Shown piece after piece: positions 8,191-17,316 of a stretch of 64,000 nucleotides of DNA; the first letter of the stretch is position 1; each line of letters starts with the position of its first letter. Source of the DNA: Stenotrophomonas maltophilia (lineage in GTDB: Bacteria > Pseudomonadota > Gammaproteobacteria > Xanthomonadales > Xanthomonadaceae); assembly GCA_900113425.1 (NCBI GenBank), contig FOZF01000002.1, positions 699,027 to 763,026 on the forward strand, read 5' to 3'. A program made the translations under genes and the position numbers. The notes beneath the pieces were generated by a model, which saw only the letters and a list, made by a program, of their open reading frames with translations, had not been told where the DNA came from and searched no databases.

Positions 8191-8611
8191 CAAGCAGCTC
8201 GACATCGAACACCAGCGAGGAACCCGGCGGGATCGGGCCGGCACGACGGCTGCCGTAACCCAGGTCCGGGGGGATCATCAGGGTGCGCTTGCCGCCGACC
8301 TTCATGCCGGCCACGCCTTCATCCCAGCCGCGGATGACCTGGCCGGCACCGAGCACGAAGGTGAACGGCTGGCCGCGTCCGACCGAGCTGTCGAATGTCT
8401 TGCCATGCTTGCTCTCGGTGCGGTTGTCGTAGATCCAGCCGGTGTAGTGCACGGTGACCTTCCGTCCCGCCACCGCTTCGGCCCCGGTACCGGGCTGGGT
8501 GTCGATGCGCTCGAAGGTGGTCAGCGTGCCTCCCGGCGGTGGTCCGGACGGCTCCATCGAGCAGCCGGCAGCAGCAAGGGAAAGCAACAGGGGAAGCAGC
8601 AGTCGGCGCAT
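8177..8611 (-). CDS. FKBP-type peptidyl-prolyl isomerase, lipoprotein
   Basis: A 144-residue protein with a lipoprotein signal (MRRLLLPLLLSLAAAGC; lipobox LAAAGC) and one FKBP domain: VTVHYTGWIYD, FDSSVGRGQPFTFVLGAGQVIRGWDEGV, KRTLMIPPDLGYG and SSLVFDVELLDV at the end. FKBPs catalyse cis-trans isomerisation of prolyl bonds; the signal places this one in the periplasm, anchored by lipid. Methionines further upstream in the frame would bury the signal peptide. Co-transcribed with the flavoprotein gene, which it overlaps. Confidence 0.93.
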   Translation of the reverse strand: MRRLLLPLLLSLAAAGCSMEPSGPPPGGTLTTFERIDTQPGTGAEAVAGRKVTVHYTGWIYDNRTESKHGKTFDSSVGRGQPFTFVLGAGQVIRGWDEGVAGMKVGGKRTLMIPPDLGYGSRRAGPIPPGSSLVFDVELLDVQP

Positions 8612-8680
8612 CGGGCATCTCCGTCGGGCGCAGGGCGAGGGCGGCAAGGGTAGCGCATCGGCGCCGGGTATCATGGCGCC

Positions 8681-9046
8681 ATGGCCAAACTCCTGCTCAA
8701 TCTGCGCAATGTCGGCGATGACGAATACGCCGACGTCTGCACGCTCCTGGATCGCCACGGCATCGCCTGGTACCGCACCGAGCCCAGCCCCTGGGGCATT
8801 TCCAATGGCGGGCTGTGGCTCCGCGAGGACGGTGATCATGCGCGCGCCAAGGCATTGATGGCCGAGTACCAGGCCGAACGCGCGCCACGCATCCGTGCCG
8901 AGCGTGAGCAGGCCCTGCGCGATGGCACGGCCGAGACCTTCGGCAGCCTACTGCGGCGCCGGCCGCTGTATGTCGTGCTGGTACTGCTGGCGATGCTGGG
9001 TGCTGCCGCTCTGGTCCTGCTGCCGTTCATGCTGCTGCGGGGGTAG
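8681..9046 (+). CDS. DUF6164-type small membrane protein
   Basis: A 121-residue protein of unknown function. The N-terminal half, MAKLLLNLRNVGDDEYADV with EPSPWGISNGGLWL, resembles a small domain of the DUF6164 type found in gammaproteobacteria. Residues 95-118 form one transmembrane helix close to the C-terminus. It is transcribed divergently from the FKBP gene, with 69 nt between starts. I recognise the family pattern but no role. Confidence 0.75.
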   Translation: MAKLLLNLRNVGDDEYADVCTLLDRHGIAWYRTEPSPWGISNGGLWLREDGDHARAKALMAEYQAERAPRIRAEREQALRDGTAETFGSLLRRRPLYVVLVLLAMLGAAALVLLPFMLLRG

Positions 9047-9113
9047 GGCGCTCCAGCCGCCGATCTCGAAGCCGGGTCCTGACCCGGCGGCGGCCAGGCG
9101 CTAAAATGGGCGG

Positions 9114-9881
9114 ATGATCGCCAATACCGCCGCCTATCATTTCACTGCCATCGACGCCCCCGAGGTTCTGTGCGACCAGCTGCTGGCGCGCGCCGAAGCG
9201 GCTGGACTGCGCGGCACGATCCTGGTGGCGGGCGAGGGCCTGAATCTGTTCCTGGCCGGCCCCCCGGCTGCCATCGAGGGCTTCTACGCGGCGCTGCGCG
9301 AGGATCCGCGTCTGGCCGGAATGCGGGTCAAGACCAGTTTCAGCGAGCATCAGCCCTTCGCACGACTGAAGGCCAGAGTGAAGCCGGAGATCATCAGCTT
9401 CCGCCGCGATGACGGCCAGCCGCTGGCCTATCCGCGTGCGCCCGCGGTCGATCCGGCCACCGTGCAGCGTTGGCTGCGGCAGGGCCACGACGATGCGGGA
9501 AAGCCGGTGGTGATGCTGGATACCCGCAATCTGCAGGAGGTGGAATACGGCACGTTCAAGGACGCGCTGGTGCTGCCGATCCACAAGTTCACCGATCTGC
9601 CGGAGGCCCTGGCGCCGCACCGCGACGCGCTGAAGGACAGCACCGTGGTCAGCTTCTGCACGGGTGGCATCCGCTGCGAGAAGGCCGCACTGTGGATGCT
9701 CAATGACGGCATGGACAACGTGCTGCAGCTCGATGGCGGCATTCTCGGCTACTTCGAGGAGGTGGGCGGCGAAGGCTACGACGGGCGCTGTTTCGTGTTC
9801 GACGAACGGGTGGCGCTGGATGCAGAGCTCAAGCCGCTGGTGGATGAGCCGCTGCCGGAACCACGCCCCAGTGCCTTCTGA
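9114..9881 (+). CDS. trhO: tRNA uridine-34 hydroxylase, rhodanese family
   Basis: A 255-residue member of the TrhO/YceA family, which hydroxylates U34 of certain tRNAs using oxygen, the first step to 5-(carboxy)methoxyuridine. An N-terminal ferredoxin-like domain (GLRGTILVAGEGLNLFLAG) is followed by a rhodanese domain with VVMLDTRNLQEVEYGTF and the active-site loop FCTGGIRCEKAA, with Cys182 as catalytic residue and Cys187 beside it. It is shorter than E. coli TrhO (about 350 residues) because the C-terminal zinc-binding extension is absent. Probably monocistronic. Confidence 0.9.
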   Translation: MIANTAAYHFTAIDAPEVLCDQLLARAEAAGLRGTILVAGEGLNLFLAGPPAAIEGFYAALREDPRLAGMRVKTSFSEHQPFARLKARVKPEIISFRRDDGQPLAYPRAPAVDPATVQRWLRQGHDDAGKPVVMLDTRNLQEVEYGTFKDALVLPIHKFTDLPEALAPHRDALKDSTVVSFCTGGIRCEKAALWMLNDGMDNVLQLDGGILGYFEEVGGEGYDGRCFVFDERVALDAELKPLVDEPLPEPRPSAF

Positions 9882-10029
9882 GCGGCGGTCCCGGGCGCCG
9901 GCCGCGCTCGGCTGTCCGACCGACCCGGGTGGCTGACCCGCCCGGCAGGAATCAGCGTCCCGCCACCGGCACTGGCCGCCGTGCCGGGCCGACCCCATGC
10001 AAAGGGGATCTTTTGACGGAAACCGCCTG

Positions 10030-11025
10030 ATGATCCCGTTGTCGATCCTCGACCTGGCCCCGGTCTGCGAGGGCAGCGATACCACCGCCGCCTTCTCCAA
10101 CATGCTGGAACTGGCCCAGCATGCCGATGCGCTGGGGTACCGCCGCTACTGGCTGGCCGAACACCACAACATGCCCGGTATCGCCAGCGCGGCCACCGCT
10201 GTGCTGATCGGGCACGTTGCCGGTGGCACGCAGCGCATCCGTGTCGGTGCTGGCGGCATCATGCTGCCCAACCATGCGCCGCTGCAGGTGGCCGAGCAGT
10301 TCGGCACACTGGCCTCGCTCTATCCGGACCGCATCGATCTGGGGCTGGGGCGGGCGCCCGGCACCGACCAGCCGACCGCCCGCGCGCTGCGGCGCTATTT
10401 CGACAGCGCTGACCAGTTCCCGCAGGATGTGCGTGAGCTGCTGCATTACTTCGAGCCGGTCCAGCCCGGGCAAGCGGTGCAGGCTGTGCCTGGTGGCGGC
10501 CTGCGGGTGCCGACGTGGATTCTGGGATCCAGCCTGTTCGGTGCGCGCATGGCGGCATCGATGGGCCTGCCGTACGCCTTCGCCTCGCACTTCGCCCCGG
10601 ACGCGATGGATGAGGCCCTGGCGGTCTACCGCCGCGAATTCCGTCCTTCGGCCACGTTGAAGCAACCGCACGCCATGCTGGCATTGAACGTGGTGGCCAG
10701 CGACAGCGAAGCCGAATCGCGCCGCCTGTTCACCAGCCAGCAGCAGAGCTTCGTCAATCTGCGTCGGGGGCGCCCCGGCAAGATCCCGGCACCGATCGAC
10801 GACATCGAATCGTTCTGGGAGCCGCACGAGAAACTGGGTGTCGAGCGGGCGTTGGCGTGCACGGTGCTGGGTGATCCGCAGCAGGTGGCCGAGGGTATCG
10901 CCGCGTTCGTCGAACGCCATCGACCTGACGAACTGATGCTCACCGCCAATCTGTATGACCATCGCGCGAGGCTGCGCTCGTTCGAGCTGACCATGCGGGC
11001 GTGGCACGATCGCCACGCGGGCTGA
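10030..11025 (+). CDS. Luciferase-like (LLM class) flavin-dependent oxidoreductase
   Basis: A 331-residue bacterial-luciferase-like protein. Marks are the N-terminal [13 protein letters not shown], the [15 protein letters not shown] loop, [23 protein letters not shown] and [13 protein letters not shown]. These place it with the YhbW-type LLM proteins that use reduced flavin to oxidise a small substrate not identifiable here. The ATG at 10030 begins at the family's usual N-terminus; the upstream methionine at 9997 adds an unrelated stretch. It is followed 68 nt later by a PPOx-type flavin protein in the same direction. Confidence 0.9.
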   Translation: MIPLSILDLAPVCEGSDTTAAFSNMLELAQHADALGYRRYWLAEHHNMPGIASAATAVLIGHVAGGTQRIRVGAGGIMLPNHAPLQVAEQFGTLASLYPDRIDLGLGRAPGTDQPTARALRRYFDSADQFPQDVRELLHYFEPVQPGQAVQAVPGGGLRVPTWILGSSLFGARMAASMGLPYAFASHFAPDAMDEALAVYRREFRPSATLKQPHAMLALNVVASDSEAESRRLFTSQQQSFVNLRRGRPGKIPAPIDDIESFWEPHEKLGVERALACTVLGDPQQVAEGIAAFVERHRPDELMLTANLYDHRARLRSFELTMRAWHDRHAG

Positions 11026-11093
11026 ACGATTGCATCACGGCGCATTGCAGACCTTCCGCGTCTGATGGGGGCTCCCTACCCCTGGAGCTCCCC

Positions 11094-11591
11094 ATGTCGG
11101 ATTCCCGCGCAGAACACATCGCCCAGCTGGCCGAACTGATCAAGGACGTAGAGGTGGCGATGTTCACCACGGTCGGTGTCGATGGTCGCCTCTACAGCCG
11201 TCCGCTCGGCACCCAGCAGGTCGCCTTCGATGGTGACCTCTGGTTCGCTACTGCAGCCGACAGCCCGAAAGTGGCGGAAATCGCACTCAATCCGCGAGTC
11301 AACGTGGCCTACGCCTCGACGTCGAAGAACACCTATGTGTCGGTGGCGGGCAATGCGCGCATCGTCGACGATCGGGCCAAGGTGGACGCGCTGTGGTCGC
11401 CAGCGATGAAGCTGTTCTTCCCTGGCGGCAAGGACGATCCGAACCTTCGGCTCATCCACGTGCAGGCCGAATCGGCCGAATACTGGGACGGCCCCGGCAC
11501 GCTGCTGGGCCGGGCGCTGACGTTCGTGCTGTCTGCGGTACAGGAGGAGCCCGGCCAGCTTGCCGACAACGGCTTCGTCGACCTGCGTTGA
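11094..11591 (+). CDS. Pyridoxamine 5'-phosphate oxidase-like stress protein
   Basis: A 165-residue split-barrel flavin-binding protein of the general-stress-protein-26 type (Pyrid_ox_like). Visible segments are AMFTTVGVDGRLYSRPL, DGDLWFATAADSPKVAEI, NVAYASTSKNTYVSVAGNARIV and the C-terminal SAEYWDGPG. Such proteins bind flavin or a related cofactor; the reaction is unknown. The start MSDSRAEHIAQL at 11094 follows a GGAG ribosome site. It faces the convergent exoD-like gene, with only 10 nt between the ends. Confidence 0.88.
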   Translation: MSDSRAEHIAQLAELIKDVEVAMFTTVGVDGRLYSRPLGTQQVAFDGDLWFATAADSPKVAEIALNPRVNVAYASTSKNTYVSVAGNARIVDDRAKVDALWSPAMKLFFPGGKDDPNLRLIHVQAESAEYWDGPGTLLGRALTFVLSAVQEEPGQLADNGFVDLR

Positions 11592-11601
11592 TGGGCCCGG
11601 T

Positions 11602-12255
11602 TCAGAACCAGCGCTGGAACAGTTCGACGGTGTAGCTCACCAGTTGGCCGGAACTGAAACCAAAGAACGCGATTGCCGCCAATGCTCCGATCCAGTTGAC
11701 CAGCATCAGCGCGCCGTCGCGTTCGAGCAGGGCCAGCGAGAACAGCAGCAGCTGGAAGCCGAACAGATAGTTGGTGAACGGGATCGGCAGCGACAGCAGG
11801 ATGCCCAGCAGGACCAGCAGTGCGCCGGTGAACGCGTGAGCCGGCAGCGGCTTGAGCAGCTGTGGCAGGCGTGGCTTGAGCATGCGGTCCAAGCGCCGCA
11901 GCGGGCGGTCGATGCGGTCCAGGAACCGGTGCATGGTGCCGCGCTTCGGCCCGCGGCGGGCAATGAAGCCCGGCAGCCAGGGGCGCCGCATGCAGCACAG
12001 TATCTGCAGGCCGATCAGGATCACCAGGGGGCCACTGACCGCACCGCCCAGCCCCGGAACCGGGATGAACGACGGCAGGATCGCCACGAACAGGAAAACG
12101 CCGAAGGCGCTCTGCTGCAGATCCTGCAGGATCTGGCCCAGCTTCATGTGCTGGGCCGGATCACCCCAGGCGAACATTTCCAGCAGCGTGCGGATGCCTT
12201 CGTTGCGATAGGCCGGCGCTGCGTCGCGCGGGCCGGACTCAGGCGGTGAGCTCAT
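11602..12255 (-). CDS. exoD: ExoD-like exopolysaccharide synthesis membrane protein
   Basis: A 217-residue protein with four or five hydrophobic segments. The N-terminal FAWGDPAQHMKLGQILQDLQQSAFGVFLFVAILPSFIPVPGLGG and the later GALLVLLGILLSLPIPFTNYLF are typical of ExoD proteins. ExoD affects exopolysaccharide production and alkaline tolerance in rhizobia; its biochemical activity is not known. The ATG at 12255 overlaps the end of the upstream CNNM/CBS gene by 17 nt, so the two are probably co-transcribed. Confidence 0.88.
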   Translation of the reverse strand: MSSPPESGPRDAAPAYRNEGIRTLLEMFAWGDPAQHMKLGQILQDLQQSAFGVFLFVAILPSFIPVPGLGGAVSGPLVILIGLQILCCMRRPWLPGFIARRGPKRGTMHRFLDRIDRPLRRLDRMLKPRLPQLLKPLPAHAFTGALLVLLGILLSLPIPFTNYLFGFQLLLFSLALLERDGALMLVNWIGALAAIAFFGFSSGQLVSYTVELFQRWF

Positions 12256-13552
12256 CGGCCTGCTCGTCCGACAGCGTGCGCAGCAGCAGCTTGTCCACAC
12301 GTGCACCGTCCAGGTCGACGATCTCGAAGCGCCAGCCGGCCCAGTCGAAGTACTCGCCCGCGTGCGGGATGCGGCCGAAGTAGTGGATGCACATGCCGGC
12401 CAGGGTGTAGTAGTCGCCCTCTTCGGCGTCGGGAAGCTCGTTGCTGCCGATCAGCTCGCGGAGGTCGTCCACCGGCAGCGAGCCGTCCACTAGCAGCGAG
12501 CCGTCCTCACGGGTCACCACCAGTGCGTCCTCGTCGGCATTCTCCACCGCCTGCAGGCGGCCGACCACTGCGCCCATCAGGTCGCTGATGGTGACCAGTC
12601 CCTGGATCTCGCCGTATTCGTCGACGACCAGCGCCATCGACTGCTGTTCTTCCCGGAAGATCTCCAGCAGCTTCATCGCATGGGTGGACTCGGAAACGTA
12701 CAACGGCTCGCGCAGGGTCTGGAACAGCGCGTTGTCGCCGCGGGCCATGCGGGTCGCCAGCGATTTCAGTTCGAGCACACCGACCACATCCATGTCGTTG
12801 TCGCGATAGACCGGATAGCGCGAGAACTCATGCTCGGCCATGATCTCCAGGTTGCGGTCCAGGCCGGCCTGCGTGTCCAGCCAGGCGATCCGGTTGCGCG
12901 GCGTCATCAGGCTGTCGGCGGTGCGATCGCCCAGCCGCATGACGCGGTTCATCATGTCGCGCTCATGGGTATCGATCACACCTGCCTCGTGGCTTTCGGC
13001 CACCAGCATGCGGATCTCCTCTTCGGTCACCGAGGCGGCTTCGTCCTTGCCCAGGCCAAGTGCCTTCAGCACCAGCTGGGTCGTCCGGGACAGCAGCCAG
13101 ACGAAGGGCAGGGCCAGCTTGGCCAGCCAGCTCATCGGCATGGCCACCAGGCTGGCAATGGCCTCAGAGCGGGTCAGGGCCAGCCGCTTGGGTACCAGCT
13201 CACCAAAGATCAGGGTCACGAAGGTGATGAGGGTCACGGCCAGCGTGGTGCCGACCTGGGAGGCGTAGGCGAAGCCGGGCATCAGGCCCTGCAGCCAGCC
13301 GGCAATGGCGTCGCCGATGGCGTCGCCCCCCAGGTAGCCGGTCAGCACGCCGATGACGGTGATGCCGATCTGGACCGTGGACAGGAAGCTCTCGGGCTTT
13401 TCGGACAGCTCCAGCGCCTTGGCGGCGCGCTTGGAGCTGCCGGCCATCTGCTTGAGACGGCTCTTGCGCGAGGTCATGACCGACATTTCGGACATGGCGA
13501 AGAAGCCGTTCAACAGAACCAGCGCGAAGACAATCAGGATCATTTCAAACAC
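12239..13552 (-). CDS. CNNM-domain/CBS-pair membrane protein (hemolysin C/CorC-like family)
   Basis: A 437-residue protein. Residues 1-190 form the CNNM (DUF21) membrane domain with about four helices (LLNGFFAMSEMSVMTSRKSRL; FGELVPKRLALTRSE). Two CBS domains follow at about 205-330 (MTPRNRIAWLD; LVVDEYGEIQGLVTISDLMGAVVG), then a C-terminal transporter-associated CorC_HlyC domain. Relatives handle magnesium or other divalent cations, but the direction and ion are unsettled. The first codon is GTG at 13552; an ATG at 13543 is an alternative that changes little. Confidence 0.9.
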   Translation of the reverse strand: MFEMILIVFALVLLNGFFAMSEMSVMTSRKSRLKQMAGSSKRAAKALELSEKPESFLSTVQIGITVIGVLTGYLGGDAIGDAIAGWLQGLMPGFAYASQVGTTLAVTLITFVTLIFGELVPKRLALTRSEAIASLVAMPMSWLAKLALPFVWLLSRTTQLVLKALGLGKDEAASVTEEEIRMLVAESHEAGVIDTHERDMMNRVMRLGDRTADSLMTPRNRIAWLDTQAGLDRNLEIMAEHEFSRYPVYRDNDMDVVGVLELKSLATRMARGDNALFQTLREPLYVSESTHAMKLLEIFREEQQSMALVVDEYGEIQGLVTISDLMGAVVGRLQAVENADEDALVVTREDGSLLVDGSLPVDDLRELIGSNELPDAEEGDYYTLAGMCIHYFGRIPHAGEYFDWAGWRFEIVDLDGARVDKLLLRTLSDEQADELTA

Positions 13553-13835
13553 GGGCGTCGTCCCCGGTTGGTGGCAGGGAGGGCGGGTGCTTGCGATGGC
13601 GGCAGGCGCTCAGGAGCAGAGTCCGGCGCGGCGCTGGGGGATAAGGGTCGTCGTCCATAAGGTGCGCCCGAGGGCGCGCTGGCATCTTAGCAAAGGGCCG
13701 TGGCAAGGTGGCAACTGCCTGTTCAGGTTGGCGGGTTCCACCCCGGGAAAGGAGGCGGGGATACCCGAGATGGTCATCTAGCCGTCATAATTCCGTCCGG
13801 TGCCGTCCTTCCCGCGACGGCTGACAGGTTTCTCA
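13553..13835. other. Divergent intergenic region before the Pit genes
   Basis: About 280 bp separating the CNNM gene (minus) and the phosphate-transport pair (plus). It contains the Pho-box-like direct repeat at 13773-13788, listed separately, but no gene I can support and no clear terminator. Confidence 0.6.
13773..13788 (+). promoter_or_regulatory. Pho-box-like direct repeat before the DUF47-Pit operon
   Basis: GTCATCTAGCCGTCAT holds two GTCAT units spaced 11 bp apart, as in PhoB boxes (CTGTCAT-N4-CTGTCAT). It ends 47 bp before the start codon of the DUF47 gene. The same 16-mer, with two changes, lies before the hydrolase gene at 53037. A CATAAT hexamer overlaps its right half, so the promoter geometry is not that of the E. 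coli phoA promoter. Binding by PhoB is inferred. Confidence 0.5.
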
Positions 13836-14462
13836 ATGTTCTCTCTGCAGACCATTTTCGGTTCCGGCAAACAGTTCTACACCCTGCTCGATGAGGCTGC
13901 CGTCGCGGCCTCCGACGCCGCCAAGGCGCTGCATTCCATGCTGCGCGAGGCCGACCGCCAGCCCGCGCTGGACGCCTTCAAGCTGGCCCGCCTGCGCGAG
14001 CGCGCGGCGTCGGACAAGATCAGCCAGGCGCTGGTGGACAGCTTCATGACGCCGATCGAGCGTGAAGACATCGAAGCGCTGGGGTCGGCGCTGTACAAGA
14101 TCCCCAAGCAGATCGAGAAGTTTGCCGATCGCTATTCGCTGGCCACGACGCACCTGGAGCACATCGACTTCGCGCCGCGCGCGGCGATGCTGGAGCAGGC
14201 CGCCGGCGTGGTGGTGGAGATGGTGGCCGACCTGCGCCACATGAACCTGGACCGGATGACCGCGCTCAACGAGAAGCTGCGCTCGCTGGAGAACGAGGCC
14301 GACCGGCTGATGCTGGAGCTGTACCGTGACATCTATTCCGGGCGCCTGGACAACCTGCAGATGTTCCTGCTCAAGGAATTCTTCGAGATCCTGGAAAAAG
14401 CCATCGACCGTTGCCGCGAGGCCGGCGTGGTGGCGTACCAGATCGTGCTGAAGAACAGCTGA
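13836..14462 (+). CDS. DUF47 (PhoU-like) accessory protein of the phosphate transporter
   Basis: A 208-residue, mostly helical protein of the DUF47/PhoU_div family (MFSLQTIFGSGKQFYTLLDEAA, SFMTPIEREDIEALGSALYKIPKQIEKF, ENEADRLMLELYRDIYSG). These cytoplasmic proteins occur beside Pit transporters and are thought to control them. The gene is 13 nt upstream of the Pit gene, so they form an operon. ATG at 13836 is the first codon that gives the family N-terminus. Confidence 0.9.
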   Translation: MFSLQTIFGSGKQFYTLLDEAAVAASDAAKALHSMLREADRQPALDAFKLARLRERAASDKISQALVDSFMTPIEREDIEALGSALYKIPKQIEKFADRYSLATTHLEHIDFAPRAAMLEQAAGVVVEMVADLRHMNLDRMTALNEKLRSLENEADRLMLELYRDIYSGRLDNLQMFLLKEFFEILEKAIDRCREAGVVAYQIVLKNS

Positions 14463-14475
14463 CGGACGCCGCCGC

Positions 14476-15597
14476 ATGTTGACCCTCGTCCTGGTGGTGA
14501 TCCTGGCTGCGCTCGTCTTCGAGTTCATCAACGGCTTCCACGACACCGCCAACTCCATCGCCACCGTGGTGGCGACCAAGGTGCTCTCGCCCGGCTGGGC
14601 GGTGATGCTCGCCGCCTTCATGAACCTGATCGGTGCCCTGACCGGTACGGCGGTGGCGCTGACCATTGCGTCGGGCCTGCTCAACACCAACGTGGTCGAT
14701 GTCACCCCGCAGGTGATCCTGTGCGCTCTGCTGGGCGGCATCATCTGGAACCTGATCACCTGGTGGAAGGGGCTGCCGTCCTCGTCCTCGCACGCGCTGA
14801 TCGGTGGCCTGTGCGGCGCCGGCCTGGCGGCCGCTCACAACAACTGGGATGCGCTGATCTGGTCCGAACGGCTCGGCAGCTGGGCGCAGAACAAGGGCCT
14901 GCTGTGGAAGGTGTTCGTGCCGATGATCACCTCGCCGATTGCCGGCTTCCTGCTGGGCATCGTGGTGATGGTGCTGCTGTGGGGCCTGATTGCCGGTCTG
15001 GCCAGGATCGGTGGTGCGATTGGCCGCCTGGCCCGTCCGCGCTGGGTCAATGCCTTCTTCGGCAAGGCGCAGATCGTCTCGGCCGCCTACATGGGCTTCG
15101 CACACGGGCACAACGACGCACAGAAGACCATGGGCATCATCGCCATGACCCTGATCGGTGCCGAAGCCACCGGTGCACTGGACAACCTGCCGTCCTGGCT
15201 GGCCTTCATGCACCCGGATGCGCAGGCCGGTGACGGCATCGCGATGTGGATCGTGCTGACCTGTGCGGTGGTGATGGCCGCCGGTACCGCTTCGGGTGGC
15301 TGGAAGATCATCAAGACGCTGGGCCACAAGATGGTCAAGCTGCATCCGATCCACGGCTTCGCGGCCGAGACCAGCTCGGCCACCATCCTGACCCTGGCCG
15401 CCCATTTCGGCATGCCGGTCTCGACCACGCACAGCATCTCCACCGCGATCATGGGCGTGGGCTTTGCCAAGAATCCGCGTTCGTTGAAGTTCGGCGTGAT
15501 CGAGCGCATCGTCTGGGCCTGGATCCTGACCATCCCGGCGGCCGGCGGCTGCGCGTACCTGATCCTGAAGCTGTTCGAGCTGTTCGGCTGGACCTGA
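14476..15597 (+). CDS. Low-affinity inorganic phosphate transporter, Pit family
   Basis: A 373-residue inner-membrane protein with about ten hydrophobic segments. Both halves carry the PiT signature: FEFINGFHDTANSIATVV near the N-terminus and AYMGFAHGHNDAQKTMGIIAM in the second half, plus KGLPSSSSHALIGGL and HFGMPVSTTHSISTAIMGVG. Pit proteins import metal-phosphate complexes driven by the proton gradient. It follows its DUF47 partner and ends just before an intrinsic terminator at 15650. Confidence 0.95.
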   Translation: MLTLVLVVILAALVFEFINGFHDTANSIATVVATKVLSPGWAVMLAAFMNLIGALTGTAVALTIASGLLNTNVVDVTPQVILCALLGGIIWNLITWWKGLPSSSSHALIGGLCGAGLAAAHNNWDALIWSERLGSWAQNKGLLWKVFVPMITSPIAGFLLGIVVMVLLWGLIAGLARIGGAIGRLARPRWVNAFFGKAQIVSAAYMGFAHGHNDAQKTMGIIAMTLIGAEATGALDNLPSWLAFMHPDAQAGDGIAMWIVLTCAVVMAAGTASGGWKIIKTLGHKMVKLHPIHGFAAETSSATILTLAAHFGMPVSTTHSISTAIMGVGFAKNPRSLKFGVIERIVWAWILTIPAAGGCAYLILKLFELFGWT

Positions 15598-15598
15598 T

Positions 15599-15640
15599 GG
15601 GGCCAGAGATCTTTTCCCGCGGGGAGAGGATCTGACACCG
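15599..15640. repeat. Imperfect palindrome with CCAGA/TCTGA ends
   Basis: A hairpin-capable sequence directly after the pit stop codon. CCAGAGATCTTTTCCC pairs imperfectly with GGGGAGAGGATCTGACACC around a short GC-rich loop. It looks like one of the small dispersed palindromes of this genus, but I have only one copy in the window. Confidence 0.35.
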
Positions 15641-15649
15641 AAAGAAAAG

Positions 15650-15676
15650 GCCCGCCGGATTCCGGCGGGCTTTTTT
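15650..15676 (+). terminator. Intrinsic terminator of the DUF47-pit operon
   Basis: A perfect GC-rich hairpin, GCCCGCCGGA with TCCGGCGGGC, followed at once by six T residues. It ends the phosphate-transport operon. Confidence 0.9.
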
Positions 15677-15709
15677 CATGGGCAGATCATCTGCCCACCT
15701 CCACACCCC

Positions 15710-17206
15710 TCAGTTGCGCTGGAACAGTGCCTGCACATCCTTGCGGAATGCCGCCTGGCTGTCGGCACGGCTGTAGAACATGTGCCCGCCCGGGTAGCTG
15801 CGCACCTGCACGCGGTCCGGGTTGCTTCCCATCGCCGGCATCTGGTCCACGGTCAGGATCGAGCCCATGAACGGGCATGACAGGTCATTCCAGCCGTGCG
15901 CGATCAGCACCTGCAGATTCGGATCGATCGCCACCGCCTGGCGCAGCTGGGTCACCGCACCCTGGCGCAGGTCGCCGTTGCGGTCCCACAGCCGGTTCAC
16001 CTCGTAGTTCAAAGCCTGGTAGCGCGCATCGACCTTCCAGCCCACCACGCGGGTGACGAAGTCGACCATCGCGGTGGTGGTCGGCGCGATGATGCTGTCG
16101 AGCAGCGGATCGTTGGCGCGCTGTTCCGGATCGTTCGGGAACGGATCAAACGCCGTCACGTTCGAGTCGTAGCGGCTGCCCAGCGTGCCCTTGTCGCGGA
16201 ACACTTCGCGCAGGTAGGCCTGGGTTTCCAGGCGGCCGCCGGCACGACGCACGAACTGCGGGTCCAGCCCGGTCAGCTCGGTGACCCGGCGCAGCATCGC
16301 CTCGGTGGCCTGCGGATCGCTGCGGCCCTTCATCAGGGCGGTGGCGTAATCACCGCGGGTGTACTCGACCACCTCACGCATCGCCGCGTCGGTCAGGCGG
16401 CCCTGGCGCTCCAGGTGCGCCGCTGCGATCGACGGCAGCGTCTGCATCCACGCCATCGGCGAGACGTCGGCGTTGTCTTCCAGGGTCGGGCTCAGGTACG
16501 GCGAGACCAGCACCAGGCCGTTCATCGCAACGCCCAGCCGCGTCTGCAGGTAGTGGGTGATGCGTGGGCCGCGGTAGCCACCGTAGCTCTCACCGGTGAG
16601 GTACTTGCGCGACGCCATGCGCTGGTTGCGCAGCAACCAGTCGTAGATCGATCGCGACAGGTACTCGATGTCGGCACTGGGGTTGTACAGCGCCTTCTTC
16701 GCTTCGTCATCGCCGATGCGGGCACGGCTGAAGCCGGTGCCGACCGGGTCGATGAAGACCAGGTCGGTGAAGTCCAGCCACGTTCCCGGATTGTCGTGCA
16801 GCGTGGCCGGCGCCGACGCGCTGTCGCCCTCCGAGCCGAAGGTCACGACCTTCGGGCCGATGGCGCCCAGATTGAGATACACCGAGGACGCGCCGGGCCC
16901 GCCGTTGAGCGCGAAGGTCACCGGCCGGTCCTTGCCGGGCATCGTGTAGGCGGTGAACACCACATCGGCGATCACCTTGCCCTTCTCGTCACGTACCGGC
17001 AGGGTCCCCACGGTGGCGGTGTAGTCGAGCGTGCGGCCTGCCAGGCGGATGCTCTGGCGAGTGGAGGCGTCGGCCGGCAGCGCAGGTGCTTCGGTCCTGT
17101 CGTCCCTGGCATCGGGCTTGGATTCGGCGGCGGGCGCGGCCAGCACGCTGGCAGGAGCAATGAGCAGGCCGACGCAGAGCGCGGCAGTGTGCAGCAGGGA
17201 CTTCAT
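15710..17206 (-). CDS. S10 family serine carboxypeptidase, exported
   Basis: A 498-residue protein with a signal peptide (MKSLLHTAALCVGLLIAPASVLAAPA, cut after about residue 24). The S10 catalytic serine is in YLTGESYGGYRGPR. The expected aspartate is near HGWNDLSCPF and the histidine in YPGGHMFY close to the C-terminus, and the oxyanion loop is NGGPGASSVYLNLG. S10 enzymes remove C-terminal residues from peptides at acid pH; this bacterial, periplasmic clade has no defined substrate. It stands alone between convergent and divergent neighbours. Confidence 0.9.
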   Translation of the reverse strand: MKSLLHTAALCVGLLIAPASVLAAPAAESKPDARDDRTEAPALPADASTRQSIRLAGRTLDYTATVGTLPVRDEKGKVIADVVFTAYTMPGKDRPVTFALNGGPGASSVYLNLGAIGPKVVTFGSEGDSASAPATLHDNPGTWLDFTDLVFIDPVGTGFSRARIGDDEAKKALYNPSADIEYLSRSIYDWLLRNQRMASRKYLTGESYGGYRGPRITHYLQTRLGVAMNGLVLVSPYLSPTLEDNADVSPMAWMQTLPSIAAAHLERQGRLTDAAMREVVEYTRGDYATALMKGRSDPQATEAMLRRVTELTGLDPQFVRRAGGRLETQAYLREVFRDKGTLGSRYDSNVTAFDPFPNDPEQRANDPLLDSIIAPTTTAMVDFVTRVVGWKVDARYQALNYEVNRLWDRNGDLRQGAVTQLRQAVAIDPNLQVLIAHGWNDLSCPFMGSILTVDQMPAMGSNPDRVQVRSYPGGHMFYSRADSQAAFRKDVQALFQRN

Positions 17207-17316
17207 GGCACCGGATCGGCAGCGGAAGGGGGTTCCGATGCTAGGCCTCCGGGGTGCCGCGCCGTATGTGTCCAAAGCCATGGCCGGCCGTTGTCGTCGG
17301 TTGCGGCCAGATTGGG

